Of a DNA stretch of 35,031 nucleotides, positions 13,671-23,111 are shown in pieces. Source of the DNA: an uncultured Bacillota bacterium. GTDB lineage: Bacteria > Bacillota > Clostridia > Tissierellales > Tissierellaceae. The stretch's first letter is position 1. The number at the start of each line of letters is the position of its first letter. The position numbers and the translations under genes were made by a program. Below the pieces are notes generated by a model that saw only the letters and a program-made list of their open reading frames with translations, did no database searches and was not told the origin of the DNA. The stretch is from positions 1 through 35,031 of the forward strand of contig CALGAG010000177.1 in the NCBI GenBank assembly GCA_937951995.1, read 5' to 3'.

Positions 13671-15896
13671 CTAATCCTCTTCAAAATCCTCTTCACTGAC
13701 AAGTACTTTTCTGGGCTTGCTTCCTTCGAAGCCTCCAACTATTCCTCTGGTCTCCATCTCGTCTATCAATCTAGCGGCTCTGGCGTAGCCTATGCGCAGC
13801 TTTCTTTGCAGAAGTGATATGGAGGCCACCCCTTCATTCATAACAAGGCTTACAGCCTCAGAGAGAAGCTCATCGGTTTCGTGCATATCAATATTTTTGG
13901 TGTTTTGTACAATCTCAATAACATCCTCATCGTACATGGTCTCATTTTGATTTTGTAGAAATGAAACAACTTCTTCAACTTCCTTGTTGGATATGAAAGC
14001 CCCCTGCAATCTCACCGGTTTTGAATAGCTTGAAGGATAGAAAAGCATATCCCCCTGGCCAAGTAGCTTTTCAGCTCCTGCCATATCAAGAATTGTTCTT
14101 GAGTCAACCTGGGAGGAGACCGCAAAGCTAATTCTTGATGGAATATTGGCCTTGATTGTACCGGTTATTACATCGACAGATGGTCGCTGGGTCGCCACTA
14201 TAAGGTACATTCCAGCAGCCCTTGCCATCTGGGCCAATCTTGCAATGTAGTCTTCAATTTCCTGTGCTGCCACCATCATCAGGTCAGCTAGCTCATCTAT
14301 TATTATTACAATCTTTGGAATTTTTTCTCCATCTTCTCCATGTTTTTCGTTGTATGATTTGATATCCCTAACATTGTTCTTGGCAAAAAGCTTGTATCTC
14401 TTTTCCATTTCACCCACTGCCCAGTTAAGGGCGAAGGCCGCCTTTTTTGCATCAGTGACCACAGGTATTAGCAAGTGGGGGATCCCATTATATACGCTCA
14501 ACTCAACAACCTTTGGGTCGATTAGTAATAGTTTCACATCATCCGGTGAACTCTTATAGACAAGACTCATGATTATGGTGTTGATGCATACGCTTTTACC
14601 TGAGCCGGTTGCACCTGCAATAAGAAGATGTGGCATTTTATCAATTGACGACACCACCACCTTGCCATTGATGTCCTTTCCCAATGCAAGGGGTATGTCC
14701 GTATCTGTATCAGCAAATTCCCTGGATTGCATAAGCTCCTTGAAAAGCACCATATCCTTTACCTTGTTGGGTACCTCTATCCCAACGGCAGCCTTGCCTG
14801 GTATGGGTGCTTCTATCCTTATATCAGAAGAAGCCAGACTCAAGGCAATATTATCTGATAGGGAGACTATCCTACTAAGCTTTATTCCAGGTGCTGGAGA
14901 CAGTTCATAGCAGGTTATGGTTGGACCTACGTTTATATGGGACACTGAGGCCTCTATTCCAAAGTTCTTCATGGTTTCCTCAATCATTCGGGCATTGTCC
15001 AGTATATGCTTCCGGTCGTTGGATTCACCCTTCTTGCCAGGAGAGTTCAACAGAGACATAGGTGGTATCCGGTAAACAATCTTTTGAGCCTGCTCCTGCT
15101 TTTCCTTCACCTGAGAATCAATCTGCACAGCCTCTTTTTGTACAATTTCCTCATCCAGCTTTATTGGCTTTTTCTTGGGTGTTTTCTCTTGCGGCTCTTC
15201 CTGGTTCTCAGCCTGAAACTGTGAGGAATAGTCTGATATCCTTATTTGCTCATCATCAATAGTCAGTGCCTTTAGATTCTTCTTCCCATCTTCTTTAGAT
15301 ACTTCCTTTTGCCTTCTCTTGCCCGTAACGGCATCCATTTGAGGTGTGATCTTCTTTGCCTTTGAGATAACCTCCTTCACAGTCAGGTTGGTGATTATCA
15401 ACAAGCTTACTGTAATTGCAAACGCCACTACCACATATGTACCGATGGATCCGAATAATTTATATAGGAAGAATCCAAAAAAGCTTCCAAGTAATCCTCC
15501 CCCCCTGTTTGCTTTCGATATTTCGACACCCTGCCTTATCCGTTCAAGGAAAGTAAGGTCAAGAGGGTTTATACCATCAAGTACTATTAAGAATCCAATG
15601 AAGATTATTGACAGCGATAAAATTATCCTAAGCTGTATCTTGTCAAATCTTTCAAGTAGCAGTACTACCCCGGCACCTATTATAAATAGTGGAAAGAAGT
15701 ATCCTCCAAAGCCCATCATTGAAAAGGTGGTCCCATTTATCACATTGCCAATTATGCCCATCCTTGAACTGAATAGACTTATAAGCACTATTACACCCAC
15801 TGCCAGGATAATCATCCCCAGGATATCAGTGTTCATTTTACTAGGAGCCTTCCCTTTGCTTTTTTTGCTGTTTTTGGTTGTTGTCTTTTTTTTCAT
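13671..15896 (-). CDS. ftsK: FtsK/SpoIIIE-type DNA translocase
   Basis: The 741-residue protein pumps chromosomal DNA through the closing septum. A Lys-rich start is followed by four membrane helices (about 25-175), a variable linker (about 180-280), and the RecA-like motor with GATGSGKS (Walker A) and KIVIIIDELADLM (Walker B). The TQRPSVDVITGTIKAN segment is typical of the motor. A C-terminal winged-helix gamma domain (about 670-735; RKLRIGYARAARLIDEMETRGIVG, seen in two parts) reads oriented DNA sites. The start at 15896 has GAGGTG 6 bp before it; in-frame ATGs at 15914 and 15953 lack a site or lie in uppP. It begins 14 bp after uppP. Whether it also works in spore formation, like SpoIIIE, cannot be told; no sporulation gene is nearby. 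Confidence 0.97.
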   Translation of the reverse strand: MKKKTTTKNSKKSKGKAPSKMNTDILGMIILAVGVIVLISLFSSRMGIIGNVINGTTFSMMGFGGYFFPLFIIGAGVVLLLERFDKIQLRIILSLSIIFIGFLIVLDGINPLDLTFLERIRQGVEISKANRGGGLLGSFFGFFLYKLFGSIGTYVVVAFAITVSLLIITNLTVKEVISKAKKITPQMDAVTGKRRQKEVSKEDGKKNLKALTIDDEQIRISDYSSQFQAENQEEPQEKTPKKKPIKLDEEIVQKEAVQIDSQVKEKQEQAQKIVYRIPPMSLLNSPGKKGESNDRKHILDNARMIEETMKNFGIEASVSHINVGPTITCYELSPAPGIKLSRIVSLSDNIALSLASSDIRIEAPIPGKAAVGIEVPNKVKDMVLFKELMQSREFADTDTDIPLALGKDINGKVVVSSIDKMPHLLIAGATGSGKSVCINTIIMSLVYKSSPDDVKLLLIDPKVVELSVYNGIPHLLIPVVTDAKKAAFALNWAVGEMEKRYKLFAKNNVRDIKSYNEKHGEDGEKIPKIVIIIDELADLMMVAAQEIEDYIARLAQMARAAGMYLIVATQRPSVDVITGTIKANIPSRISFAVSSQVDSRTILDMAGAEKLLGQGDMLFYPSSYSKPVRLQGAFISNKEVEEVVSFLQNQNETMYDEDVIEIVQNTKNIDMHETDELLSEAVSLVMNEGVASISLLQRKLRIGYARAARLIDEMETRGIVGGFEGSKPRKVLVSEEDFEED

Positions 15897-15910
15897 CTGA
15901 TTCACCTCTG

Positions 15911-16735
15911 TCATATTAGCTGACTGATTATTGTTACAGCCCCAACAATCCATAGGTAGTATGAAAAGTAATGGAGTTTGTTTCTATTTAATATTTTTAT
16001 AAGTGCTTTTAATGATATTATACCTACAACTGTTGACAGTACAACTCCAACAACAAGTGGCATATTTACTATTACTCCGTTGCCACCCCTTATAACCTTG
16101 ATTATCCCCAATAGAAACGCTCCAAATGTGGCCGGCAGTGCCAATAGGAAGGAAAACTCAGTTGTAAGTGGCTTCTTCAGGCCTCTAAGCAGTCCCGCCA
16201 CTATTGTAGAGCCTGACCTTGAGATTCCCGGAATAATAGCCATACCCTGAAAGGTACCAATTATCAGCGAGTCAATAAATGTCATCTTCTGGATATCCTT
16301 GCTTTCGGAACCTTTCCTTTCTGCAAACCATAATAGGAATCCTGTAAACAGCAATGCAATTCCAATAGGTATCAAGGAAGTGTACAGGGATTCGAAAAAG
16401 TCCTCGAAGGTTATTCCAATGATCGCTGTCGGTACAGAACCTGCCAGAATCAGAAGACCAAGTCTTTGATGGTCGGTCAGGTCTCCACTTTTCTTGCCTG
16501 TCAGCAGGTTTCCAACCAGACTGAGAAATTCAATGATTATTTTCTTGACATCTTCAAAATAAACTATGATAATTGATATTAATGTTCCAAAATGCAACAT
16601 TTCAGTAAAGAACAGGTTCCCTTCAGTTATTCCAAACAAATGTTGTAGTAGGGCCAAGTGTCCTGAACTACTTATGGGGAGGAACTCTGCTACACCCTGA
16701 AATATGCCAAGTACTATCGCTTCTATCCAATTCAA
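15911..16735 (-). CDS. uppP: Undecaprenyl-diphosphatase (BacA/UppP family)
   Basis: The 274-residue multi-pass membrane protein removes a phosphate from undecaprenyl pyrophosphate and so recycles the lipid carrier for peptidoglycan; the family gives bacitracin resistance when overproduced. Both family signatures are clear: GVAEFLPISSSGHLAL (about 14-29) with the catalytic Glu, and GISRSGSTIVAGLLRG with the Arg. It starts with TTG at 16735, seven bases after GGAGG; there is no better ATG. It has its own TATAAT box and precedes ftsK by 14 bp, so envelope lipid recycling is transcribed with the division translocase. In many relatives this spot between dut and ftsK holds other genes, which makes the placement unusual. 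Confidence 0.95.
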   Translation of the reverse strand: MNWIEAIVLGIFQGVAEFLPISSSGHLALLQHLFGITEGNLFFTEMLHFGTLISIIIVYFEDVKKIIIEFLSLVGNLLTGKKSGDLTDHQRLGLLILAGSVPTAIIGITFEDFFESLYTSLIPIGIALLFTGFLLWFAERKGSESKDIQKMTFIDSLIIGTFQGMAIIPGISRSGSTIVAGLLRGLKKPLTTEFSFLLALPATFGAFLLGIIKVIRGGNGVIVNMPLVVGVVLSTVVGIISLKALIKILNRNKLHYFSYYLWIVGAVTIISQLI

Positions 16736-16820
16736 TTTATGACCTCCTCATGCGTAAAAACTATCCAGTATTTTCTACTGCGTAGTTGAATTAGTGTAAA
16801 TGTATTTTATGCATAACTTG

Positions 16821-16826
16821 ATTATA
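16821..16826 (-). promoter_or_regulatory. -10 box of a probable uppP promoter
   Basis: A perfect TATAAT is present in the 140-bp gap between dut and uppP, 85 bp before the TTG start, with an AT-rich upstream segment. At 17-18 bp upstream I see no good -35 hexamer, so strength is uncertain. Confidence 0.4.
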
Positions 16827-16875
16827 ACACATTTAAAGTTACATATCACCTTGCTGCTGTGGCTGGCAGTAGACA

Positions 16876-17307
16876 TTATTTACCTGTATGCCCAAAGCCC
16901 CCACTACCTCTATCGGTTTCCTCCAGAGAATCCACTAGGGTAAATTCAATTTTTTCATACTTAGCAAGAATCATTTGAGCAATCCTATCTCCATGCTTGA
17001 TTTCAAAAGGCTCATTTCCAAGATTTATTAGAATCACCTTGATTTCACCCCTATAATCACTGTCGATAGTCCCCACACCATTAGCCAGACTAATTCCATT
17101 CTTTGCTGCCAATCCGCTCCTGCCTCTAATCTGGGCTTCGTAGCCTTCAGGAATTTCAACAAAGAGGCCCGTAGGGACCATGAACCTTTCCATAGGCTTT
17201 AGAACGACAGTACTTTCAAGGTTTGCCATCAGATCAACTCCTGATGCTCCTGCTGTCTTGTACTCAGGTAATGATAGACTTCCCATGTTTACAACCTTTA
17301 CATTCAT
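16876..17307 (-). CDS. dut: dUTP diphosphatase (trimeric dUTPase)
   Basis: The 143-residue protein hydrolyses dUTP to dUMP and pyrophosphate, which keeps uracil out of DNA and feeds dTMP synthesis. All five motifs of trimeric dUTPases are present in order: [28 protein letters not shown] with the catalytic Asp, GDRIAQMIL, and the C-terminal [10 protein letters not shown] that closes over the substrate. The ATG at 17307 follows GGAGG. It begins 15 bp after the M16 peptidase gene, a known neighbour in Clostridia. Confidence 0.97.
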   Translation of the reverse strand: MNVKVVNMGSLSLPEYKTAGASGVDLMANLESTVVLKPMERFMVPTGLFVEIPEGYEAQIRGRSGLAAKNGISLANGVGTIDSDYRGEIKVILINLGNEPFEIKHGDRIAQMILAKYEKIEFTLVDSLEETDRGSGGFGHTGK

Positions 17308-17322
17308 ATTAAATTCCTCCCA

Positions 17323-18597
17323 TCACTTAAATATCCCTACCAGTTCCTTATTGAGTTTATTGACGTCCTTGACTGGACCCACGTAGGATAGATTCATCTG
17401 ATCCCATAAAAGGTACTTTTCAACCACTCGTTCTATGTCCACAATCCCAATATTGTTTATATGGTCCAATACGATTTCTGGAGTCTCTATGGGCTTGCTG
17501 TGCAATAGGTTCTTACCCATTTCATACATTTTGCTGAAGGTGCCTTCAAGACTCAATATATAGCTGCCCTTTAAGTGTTCCTTTGATTTCTCCAGCTCTT
17601 TCTCAGATATGAGCCTATTCTTGAGCTGGTCAACTTCAAGCTTGATCAGCCTGGACACTTCCAGTAGGTTATCCTTGGTCAAACCAGCATAAATTGAGAA
17701 CATTCCCGCCCCGTTGTAAGACGTGAGGGAAGACTCTATTGTGTAAACCAATCCTCTGTTTTCCCTGATTTCCTGAAACAGTCTGGAGCTAATTGTACCT
17801 CCCAATATATTGTTTACAATCATCATAGGGAAAATATCATCAGAGTAACTTGATGGCCCTTGAAATCCCATGGCAATATTCAACTGCTCAATATCCTTAT
17901 ACAAGCCCACAATTGACTTGCCAGCTTCAAATTCGTAGGAGGGTAGGTTCTTGTTCCCCTTGCCATTTATGTTGAAGGTCCCAAGCTCCTTGTTAAGAAG
18001 CTCCATAACCTGGTGTTCGGAAAAGCTACCAACCACTGAAACCACCATTTGATCAGGACTGTATTTATCTTTGAAATAGGAAAGTACAATATCTCTATTG
18101 AAGGTGTTCACCGTGTCATTTGTACCTAGAATTGGATAGGCGAGGCTTATATCCTTGTAGGTTTGCTCCGTTAGCATTTCAAATACCAGGTCCTCCGGAA
18201 AATCCTTATACATATTGATTTCCTCAATTATTACCCCCTTCTCCTTTTGAATTTCACTTTCCCTGAAGCTGGAGTTGCATATCATGTCTCCCAGGACATC
18301 TATGGCTATAGGCAGGTGTTCATCGATAACCTTGCCATAAAAGCAAGTGTGTTCCTTGCTTGTGAATGCATTTATCTGCCCACCGATGTCATCCATTGCT
18401 TCAGCAATTTCCCTTGCTGTCCTATTTTGGGTTCCCTTGAAAAGCATGTGCTCTATAAAGTGAGACACCCCGTTGTTTTTCTCATTCTCATAAAAAGATC
18501 CACTGTTGATAATAATCCCAATGGTTGCAGATTTCAAGTAGGGTATTTTGTGCATTATGACCCTTATTCCATTGTCTAGACGATTTATAGTATGCAT
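17323..18597 (-). CDS. M16-family zinc peptidase (YmxG-like)
   Basis: The 424-residue protein is one M16 half-pair of the processing-peptidase type. The inverted zinc motif HFIEH (His46, Glu49, His50) is intact, and a second Glu about 75 residues later (GVIIEEINMYKD) completes the metal site. The C-terminal half holds the R/Y-type segment RENRGLVYTIESSLTSY common to this group. The natural substrate in Bacillota is not settled; Bacillus YmxG lies beside pnp in the same way. The ATG at 18597 follows GGAGG. The strong terminator after pnp lies upstream, so it needs its own promoter or read-through; TTGTTA near 18653 with weak -10 sequences is a possible one. Confidence 0.92.
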   Translation of the reverse strand: MHTINRLDNGIRVIMHKIPYLKSATIGIIINSGSFYENEKNNGVSHFIEHMLFKGTQNRTAREIAEAMDDIGGQINAFTSKEHTCFYGKVIDEHLPIAIDVLGDMICNSSFRESEIQKEKGVIIEEINMYKDFPEDLVFEMLTEQTYKDISLAYPILGTNDTVNTFNRDIVLSYFKDKYSPDQMVVSVVGSFSEHQVMELLNKELGTFNINGKGNKNLPSYEFEAGKSIVGLYKDIEQLNIAMGFQGPSSYSDDIFPMMIVNNILGGTISSRLFQEIRENRGLVYTIESSLTSYNGAGMFSIYAGLTKDNLLEVSRLIKLEVDQLKNRLISEKELEKSKEHLKGSYILSLEGTFSKMYEMGKNLLHSKPIETPEIVLDHINNIGIVDIERVVEKYLLWDQMNLSYVGPVKDVNKLNKELVGIFK

Positions 18598-18655
18598 ATT
18601 TTCCTCCGAATGCTGATCTCAAATTCTATTTTATCAATAATTGGTATATTTGTTA

Positions 18656-18691
18656 ACAAAAATAAACATGAACCGGTTTAAGGTTCATGTT
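18656..18691 (-). terminator. Rho-independent terminator after pnp
   Basis: ACATGAACC (18666-18674) pairs with GGTTCATGT (18682-18690), extended by one A-T pair, around a 7-nt loop. In the minus direction the stem is followed by TTTATTTTTGTT. It lies only 7 bp after the pnp stop codon. Confidence 0.85.
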
Positions 18692-18697
18692 CTGGTT

Positions 18698-20815
18698 CTA
18701 CTTATCCGTGTTTTCTGTCTCTGTCTCTGTCTTTGGTTCATCCTTAAGGAGTACTTTTCTTGAAAGGTTGATCCTACCCTGCTTGTCAATCTCCATGACT
18801 TTTACCATAATCTCATCTCCGACAGCCACAACATCCTCTACCTTATTGACTCTTTCCTTGGCAAGTTGTGATATGTGAACTAGTCCCTCTTTACCTGGTA
18901 AAACCTCTACAAAAGCTCCGAAATTCATAAGCTTGGTAACTTTACCCTTGTAGGTCTCACCGGCTTCAACTTCCTTGATAATGGTCTCTATCATTTCAAT
19001 GGCTCTTCTGCTACCTTCTCCATCGTTAGATACAATGGCAACCTTTCCGGTATCATCAATATCGATCTTAACCCCAGTTTCATCAATAATCTTATTGATA
19101 ACCTTTCCTCCAGGTCCGATAATCATCCTGATCTTATCTGGATGTACCTGCAGCGTCTGTATTCTAGGGGCATATGGCGACATCTCTTCTCGAGGCTGTG
19201 CAATGGTCTCAGCCATTTTATCAAGAATGTACAGTCGGGCAACTCTAGCCTTCTCAAGTGCCTCTCTCATGATTTCTTCGCTGATGCCTGAAATCTTGAT
19301 ATCCATCTGGATAGCAGTAATGCCTTCTCTTGTTCCGGCTACCTTGAAGTCCATATCTCCCAGATGGTCTTCAAGACCTTGAATGTCGGTCAATATGGCA
19401 ACATTGTCATTTTCTTTTATCAAGCCCATAGCAATTCCAGCTACTGGTGCCTTAATGGGTACCCCTGCATCTAGAAGTGCCAGGGTGCTTCCGCAGACAC
19501 TTGCCTGTGAAGATGACCCATTTGAGCTAAGAACTTCAGATACAAGCCTTAGTGTATATGGGAAATCGTCCTCTGAAGGAATTACTGGCTCGAGAGCTCT
19601 CTCAGCCAATACCCCATGTCCGATCTCACGCCTGCCTGGTCCTCTCATAGGTCTGGTTTCACCAACAGAGTAAGCTGGGAAATTGTAATGGTGCATATAT
19701 CTCTTGGATGCATCATCGCCAAGACCATCGATTATCTGTACATCGCTTGAGGCTCCAAGAGTTGCGATTGTAAGGACTTGAGTCTGGCCCCTGTTGAACA
19801 AGCCGGACCCGTGTACCCTTGGTAGAAGTCCAACTTCAGTGCTGATTTTTCTAATTTCATCCAATTCCCTGTTGTCCGGTCTCTTTGATTCTTCTGTTAT
19901 CAACCGTCTTACATTATCTTTGATTATGTCACCTATTACTTCCTTTATGTGTTTCTCACCTTCAGGAAATGACTCCAATGCCTCCAGGAGAATTTCATCC
20001 TTAACCAATGATAATTTTTCTTCTCTCTCAACCTTATCCTCGGTATTAAGGGCTTGAGCAAGCTTGTCCCTGCCAATCTCTTCTACCTTGTCACGTATTT
20101 CCTCATCAGGCAGGAAGACCTGGTACTCTACCTTTTCCTTGCCTACTTCAGCAGCAATACCTTCTATGAACTCGCATAGCTTCTTGATCTCAGCATGACC
20201 AGCAAGTATGGCCCTTAGCATTGTCTCCTCTGAAACAAACTTGGCACCCGCTTCAACCATCATGATAGCATCCTTTGTTCCTGATACAACCAAGTCCAGT
20301 TCTGAAACTTCCCTTTGCTTGCTGTCTGGGTTTATGACTATTTCACCATCAACCAAACCAATGTTTAGTGATGCTGTAGGTCCGTCAAATGGAATATCGG
20401 AAATTGACAATGCAATCGATGACCCAATCATAGCAGAAACCTCAGGACTGCTGTCCTGATCTACTGATAGAACTGTTGCAACAACCTGCACTTCATTTCT
20501 GAATCCGTCTGGGAACAAGGGTCTTATTGGTCTGTCTATTAGTCTTGATGTCAAAATGGCCTTTTCGCTTGGCCTACCTTCTCTTTTGATGAATCCGCCT
20601 GGAATCTTTCCAACTGAATAAAGTTTTTCTTCATAATCACAGCTAAGCGGGAAGAAATCCAAACCTTCTTTTGGTTTCTTGGATTGTGTAGCTGTTACAA
20701 CCGTAACGGTGTCCCCGTATTGTACCAGGCAAGCTCCGCTAGCTTGCTCAGCTACTTTACCGGTGGTTACAGTCAACTCTCTTCCTGCCAAGGTGTAGTG
20801 GAATTTTCTTTCCAT
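18698..20815 (-). CDS. pnp: Polynucleotide phosphorylase
   Basis: The 705-residue protein degrades RNA from the 3' end with phosphate and can add tails in the reverse reaction; it is part of the degradosome with RNase Y. Two RNase PH-like domains (about 1-225 and 310-540, the second with the catalytic segments GRREIGHG and [13 protein letters not shown]) flank an alpha-helical linker. A KH domain ([12 protein letters not shown], about 563-574) and an S1 domain ([19 protein letters not shown], about 625-690) follow. The tail is short and acidic. The ATG at 20815 follows AAGGAGG. It lies downstream of rpsO and is separated from it by a terminator hairpin, the same arrangement as in many bacteria. 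Confidence 0.98.
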   Translation of the reverse strand: MERKFHYTLAGRELTVTTGKVAEQASGACLVQYGDTVTVVTATQSKKPKEGLDFFPLSCDYEEKLYSVGKIPGGFIKREGRPSEKAILTSRLIDRPIRPLFPDGFRNEVQVVATVLSVDQDSSPEVSAMIGSSIALSISDIPFDGPTASLNIGLVDGEIVINPDSKQREVSELDLVVSGTKDAIMMVEAGAKFVSEETMLRAILAGHAEIKKLCEFIEGIAAEVGKEKVEYQVFLPDEEIRDKVEEIGRDKLAQALNTEDKVEREEKLSLVKDEILLEALESFPEGEKHIKEVIGDIIKDNVRRLITEESKRPDNRELDEIRKISTEVGLLPRVHGSGLFNRGQTQVLTIATLGASSDVQIIDGLGDDASKRYMHHYNFPAYSVGETRPMRGPGRREIGHGVLAERALEPVIPSEDDFPYTLRLVSEVLSSNGSSSQASVCGSTLALLDAGVPIKAPVAGIAMGLIKENDNVAILTDIQGLEDHLGDMDFKVAGTREGITAIQMDIKISGISEEIMREALEKARVARLYILDKMAETIAQPREEMSPYAPRIQTLQVHPDKIRMIIGPGGKVINKIIDETGVKIDIDDTGKVAIVSNDGEGSRRAIEMIETIIKEVEAGETYKGKVTKLMNFGAFVEVLPGKEGLVHISQLAKERVNKVEDVVAVGDEIMVKVMEIDKQGRINLSRKVLLKDEPKTETETENTDK

Positions 20816-20852
20816 AAATTACCTCCTTGTAAATTCTTAAAGTGTGTGTCAT

Positions 20853-20865
20853 ATTATATAGTCAA
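20853..20865 (-). promoter_or_regulatory. Promoter-like sequences before pnp
   Basis: Just after the rpsO terminator there are TTGACT (20865-20860) and an overlapping-zone TATAAT (20858-20853). They are too close to each other to be partners; each could serve with a weaker second element (for TTGACT a TTTAAG about 18 bp on). Initiation between the terminator and pnp is therefore plausible, but the exact promoter is not clear. Confidence 0.35.
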
Positions 20866-20875
20866 ATAAACTAAT

Positions 20876-20895
20876 AGAGCGGGAAGTCCCGCTCT
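20876..20895 (-). terminator. Hairpin terminator between rpsO and pnp
   Basis: AGAGCGGG (20876-20883) and CCCGCTCT (20888-20895) form a perfect 8-bp GC-rich stem with a 4-nt loop, 2 bp after the rpsO stop. In the minus direction ATTAGTTTATTTG follows, a broken T-rich tail, so read-through into pnp is likely. In E. coli the same interval is an RNase III site used for pnp autoregulation. Confidence 0.7.
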
Positions 20896-20897
20896 AA

Positions 20898-21164
20898 TTA
20901 ACCTCTGATGCCAAGTTTTTCAATTAAAGAACGATATCTTTCAATATCCTTATTCTGTAAATATCTTAGTAGATTTCTTCTCTGTCCAACCATTTTAAGT
21001 AGACCTCTTCTTGAGTGATGGTCTTTCTTGTGTGATTGCAAGTGTTCGTTTACAGAATTAATCCTGTGAGTAAGCAGTGCAACCTGTACTTCTGGTGATC
21101 CTGTATCACCCTCGTGCATTTTATACTCTTCGATAATGTTGTCTTTTTCTTCTCTTGTTAACAT
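20898..21164 (-). CDS. rpsO: 30S ribosomal protein S15
   Basis: The 88-residue protein is a normal S15, a primary binder of the central domain of 16S rRNA. The conserved pattern [20 protein letters not shown] (about 18-37) and [19 protein letters not shown] with LLRYL (about 45-70) is complete. The ATG at 21164 follows GGAGG with 7 bp spacing. It lies between ribF and pnp, behind a 108-bp leader that may carry autoregulation by S15. Confidence 0.98.
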   Translation of the reverse strand: MLTREEKDNIIEEYKMHEGDTGSPEVQVALLTHRINSVNEHLQSHKKDHHSRRGLLKMVGQRRNLLRYLQNKDIERYRSLIEKLGIRG

Positions 21165-21272
21165 TTTTGCACCTCCAAATAATTTATTGGTCCACCATCA
21201 GCTATGCAGGCGCCGAGGAACGACAAGCATTGCCAAAGGTAATCCTTAACATATAAAGTTTAACATACTTTA
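21165..21272 (-). promoter_or_regulatory. rpsO leader, possible S15 autoregulatory structure
   Basis: The 108 bp between ribF and rpsO can fold in two ways in the transcript. ATGC (from 21230-21227) can pair with GCAT (21207-21204) and TTGG (21236-21233) with CCAA (21190-21187). The same CCAA can instead pair with the TTGG that overlaps the rpsO Shine-Dalgarno sequence (21179-21172 area). S15 represses its own mRNA through structured leaders in several phyla. The stems here are short and I cannot match them to a known class. Confidence 0.25.
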
Positions 21273-22199
21273 CTATAATTGTAAATCTGATTTTTGTTTG
21301 ACATACCTTATATCTTCTTTCATTTGGCTTTTAAGGTCCTCCACTGAATCAAACTTCTTTTCAGGTCTTATATATTCAAGAAAGAAAATCTCTATTTGCT
21401 TGCCATAGATTTCATCATCAAATCCAATGATGTGATTTTCTATCTTAAGGTCCACCTCATCAAATGTTGGGTTTACACCGATATTTGTTGCACTTGGATA
21501 TGTCTTTCGTTCTATGATCGTATAGGTCATGTATATCCCCTTCTTAGGTATTACATATTTATCCATTGGCCTGATGTTTGCAGTGGGGACTCCAAGCTTT
21601 TTACCCAAACCTTTACCGTGAATGACCTCCCCGATTACACTGAAGGGTCTTCCCAATAGTGTGTTGGCTTCGAGAATTTCCCCGTCTGTCAAATGTTCTC
21701 TCACCCGGGTGCTGCTTACAAGTATGTCATTATGGTAAACAGGTTGGATAATATCAGTTTTTATGCCCAGTTCCCTGCTCAATGAAATCAGTTGGTCAAC
21801 ATTCCCTTGAGCCTTGTAACCAAATCTATAGTCAGGTCCAACGGTTATTGCTCTGCAGTTTAACTTCTCATATAAGATGGACGTGACAAATTCCTCAGGA
21901 CTAAGAGTCATTATTTCATCGTCAAATACCATAGTATAAAGGGTTTTAACACCAAGCTTTTCAAGAAACCTATTTTTCTGATCATTGCTGCTTATCAGTC
22001 TAGGCCCATTCTTAAACACAAATGACTTGGTGTGGTTTTCAAATATCATCATTGAAGGCTGAAAACCAGATTTGTTTGCGGTTTCTATCATTGATCTAAT
22101 AAGTTTTTGGTGGCCAATGTGAACACCGTCAAAGTTACCCAAAGCAAGGGAAGTCTGGAACCTGGTTTCATTTGTATTGTCAATTCTTATTATTTCCAT
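21273..22199 (-). CDS. ribF: Bifunctional riboflavin kinase/FMN adenylyltransferase
   Basis: The 308-residue protein makes FMN and then FAD from riboflavin. The N-terminal nucleotidyltransferase domain (about 1-180) has GNFDGVHIGHQKL (about 22-34) and YRFGYKAQGN. The C-terminal flavokinase domain (about 185-305) has GKGLGKKLGVPTANI, with the PTAN signature, and GIYMTY. The ATG at 22199 lies 4 bp after truB and its AGGTGAG site overlaps the truB stop, so translation is coupled. The truB-ribF-rpsO order is standard in Bacillota. Confidence 0.97.
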   Translation of the reverse strand: MEIIRIDNTNETRFQTSLALGNFDGVHIGHQKLIRSMIETANKSGFQPSMMIFENHTKSFVFKNGPRLISSNDQKNRFLEKLGVKTLYTMVFDDEIMTLSPEEFVTSILYEKLNCRAITVGPDYRFGYKAQGNVDQLISLSRELGIKTDIIQPVYHNDILVSSTRVREHLTDGEILEANTLLGRPFSVIGEVIHGKGLGKKLGVPTANIRPMDKYVIPKKGIYMTYTIIERKTYPSATNIGVNPTFDEVDLKIENHIIGFDDEIYGKQIEIFFLEYIRPEKKFDSVEDLKSQMKEDIRYVKQKSDLQL

Positions 22200-22203
22200 T
22201 TTC

Positions 22204-23094
22204 TCACCTGATCAGTACTTTTTCCATTTTTAGTGTTTTTCTGCCATTTTCTTCAAGGATGCTTCCAATGCCGATAAATTCGTCAGAAACATATATTCTA
22301 TGGAGCTTGTCTGTATCTACTTTCAAATTTTTGTCCAACTCAATTCTAACACCATTGGTCAGTGGTTTATAGAACTTGGAGTCCAGATTGATGCCATCCA
22401 TGAATTGGATTGCATTGTCAATTGGCTGGATTATACTTAAAAGGCCTTCCTTGTCCATTTCATTTAGGGTATCCATTCCATAGGAATCCTCTACCCTGAA
22501 GGTCCCAACCCCTACTCTAAGTAGGTATGACATGTGCCCATAGGTTCCAAGTAGTTCTCCAATATCATTGCATATTGTTCTGATATATGTTCCCTTGGAA
22601 CACTTGGTATAAAAGATAATTTTACGGTTGTCCTGGTTGTTGAGTATCCTGATTTCCTTTATGTTGATTCTCCTTGGTTTTCTCTCTACCTCAATGCCAC
22701 TTCTGGCAAGTTCATACAATTTTTTTCCTCCTATTTTCTTTGCTGAATACATAGGTGGAATCTGGTCGATCTCGCCCTGGAAGGAATGAAGTGCATTTTC
22801 GATCTGGTCATTGTCCACAACTTTATCTGAAGAATTTATAACAGAACCCGTACTATCCTGGGTATCTGATGAAGTCCCCAAGGTAAGCTCAGCTATATAC
22901 TCCTTATCAACTCCAAGGAGGTATTCCGAGACCTTTGTACCCTTACCAACACAAATTGGGAGAACGCCTGTTGCCATTGGATCCAATGTTCCAGTATGGC
23001 CAACTTTTTTTGTGCCCAACAATCTCCTGAAGTAAGCAACAGCATCGTGAGAAGTCATACCAGCTGGTTTGAAAAAGTTAATTATTCCATTCAT
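22204..23094 (-). CDS. truB: tRNA pseudouridine-55 synthase TruB
   Basis: The 296-residue protein turns U55 of the tRNA T-loop into pseudouridine. The family start NGIINFFKPAGMTSHDAV is followed by KVGHTGTLDPMATGVLPIC with the catalytic Asp (about residue 38). A later YIRTICNDIG segment fits the family, and a PUA-like C-terminal part completes the length. The ATG at 23094 follows AGGGTGAG. It lies 17 bp after the nrnA-type gene. Confidence 0.97.
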   Translation of the reverse strand: MNGIINFFKPAGMTSHDAVAYFRRLLGTKKVGHTGTLDPMATGVLPICVGKGTKVSEYLLGVDKEYIAELTLGTSSDTQDSTGSVINSSDKVVDNDQIENALHSFQGEIDQIPPMYSAKKIGGKKLYELARSGIEVERKPRRINIKEIRILNNQDNRKIIFYTKCSKGTYIRTICNDIGELLGTYGHMSYLLRVGVGTFRVEDSYGMDTLNEMDKEGLLSIIQPIDNAIQFMDGINLDSKFYKPLTNGVRIELDKNLKVDTDKLHRIYVSDEFIGIGSILEENGRKTLKMEKVLIR

Positions 23095-23111
23095 CCACTC
23101 ACCCTGCTTAT

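Noticed and set aside
14569..14910. Long plus-strand frames opposite ftsK, pnp, infB, nusA and others
   Set aside because: They lie wholly within well-supported minus-strand genes, have low-complexity Ser/Leu-rich translations and no ribosome binding sites.
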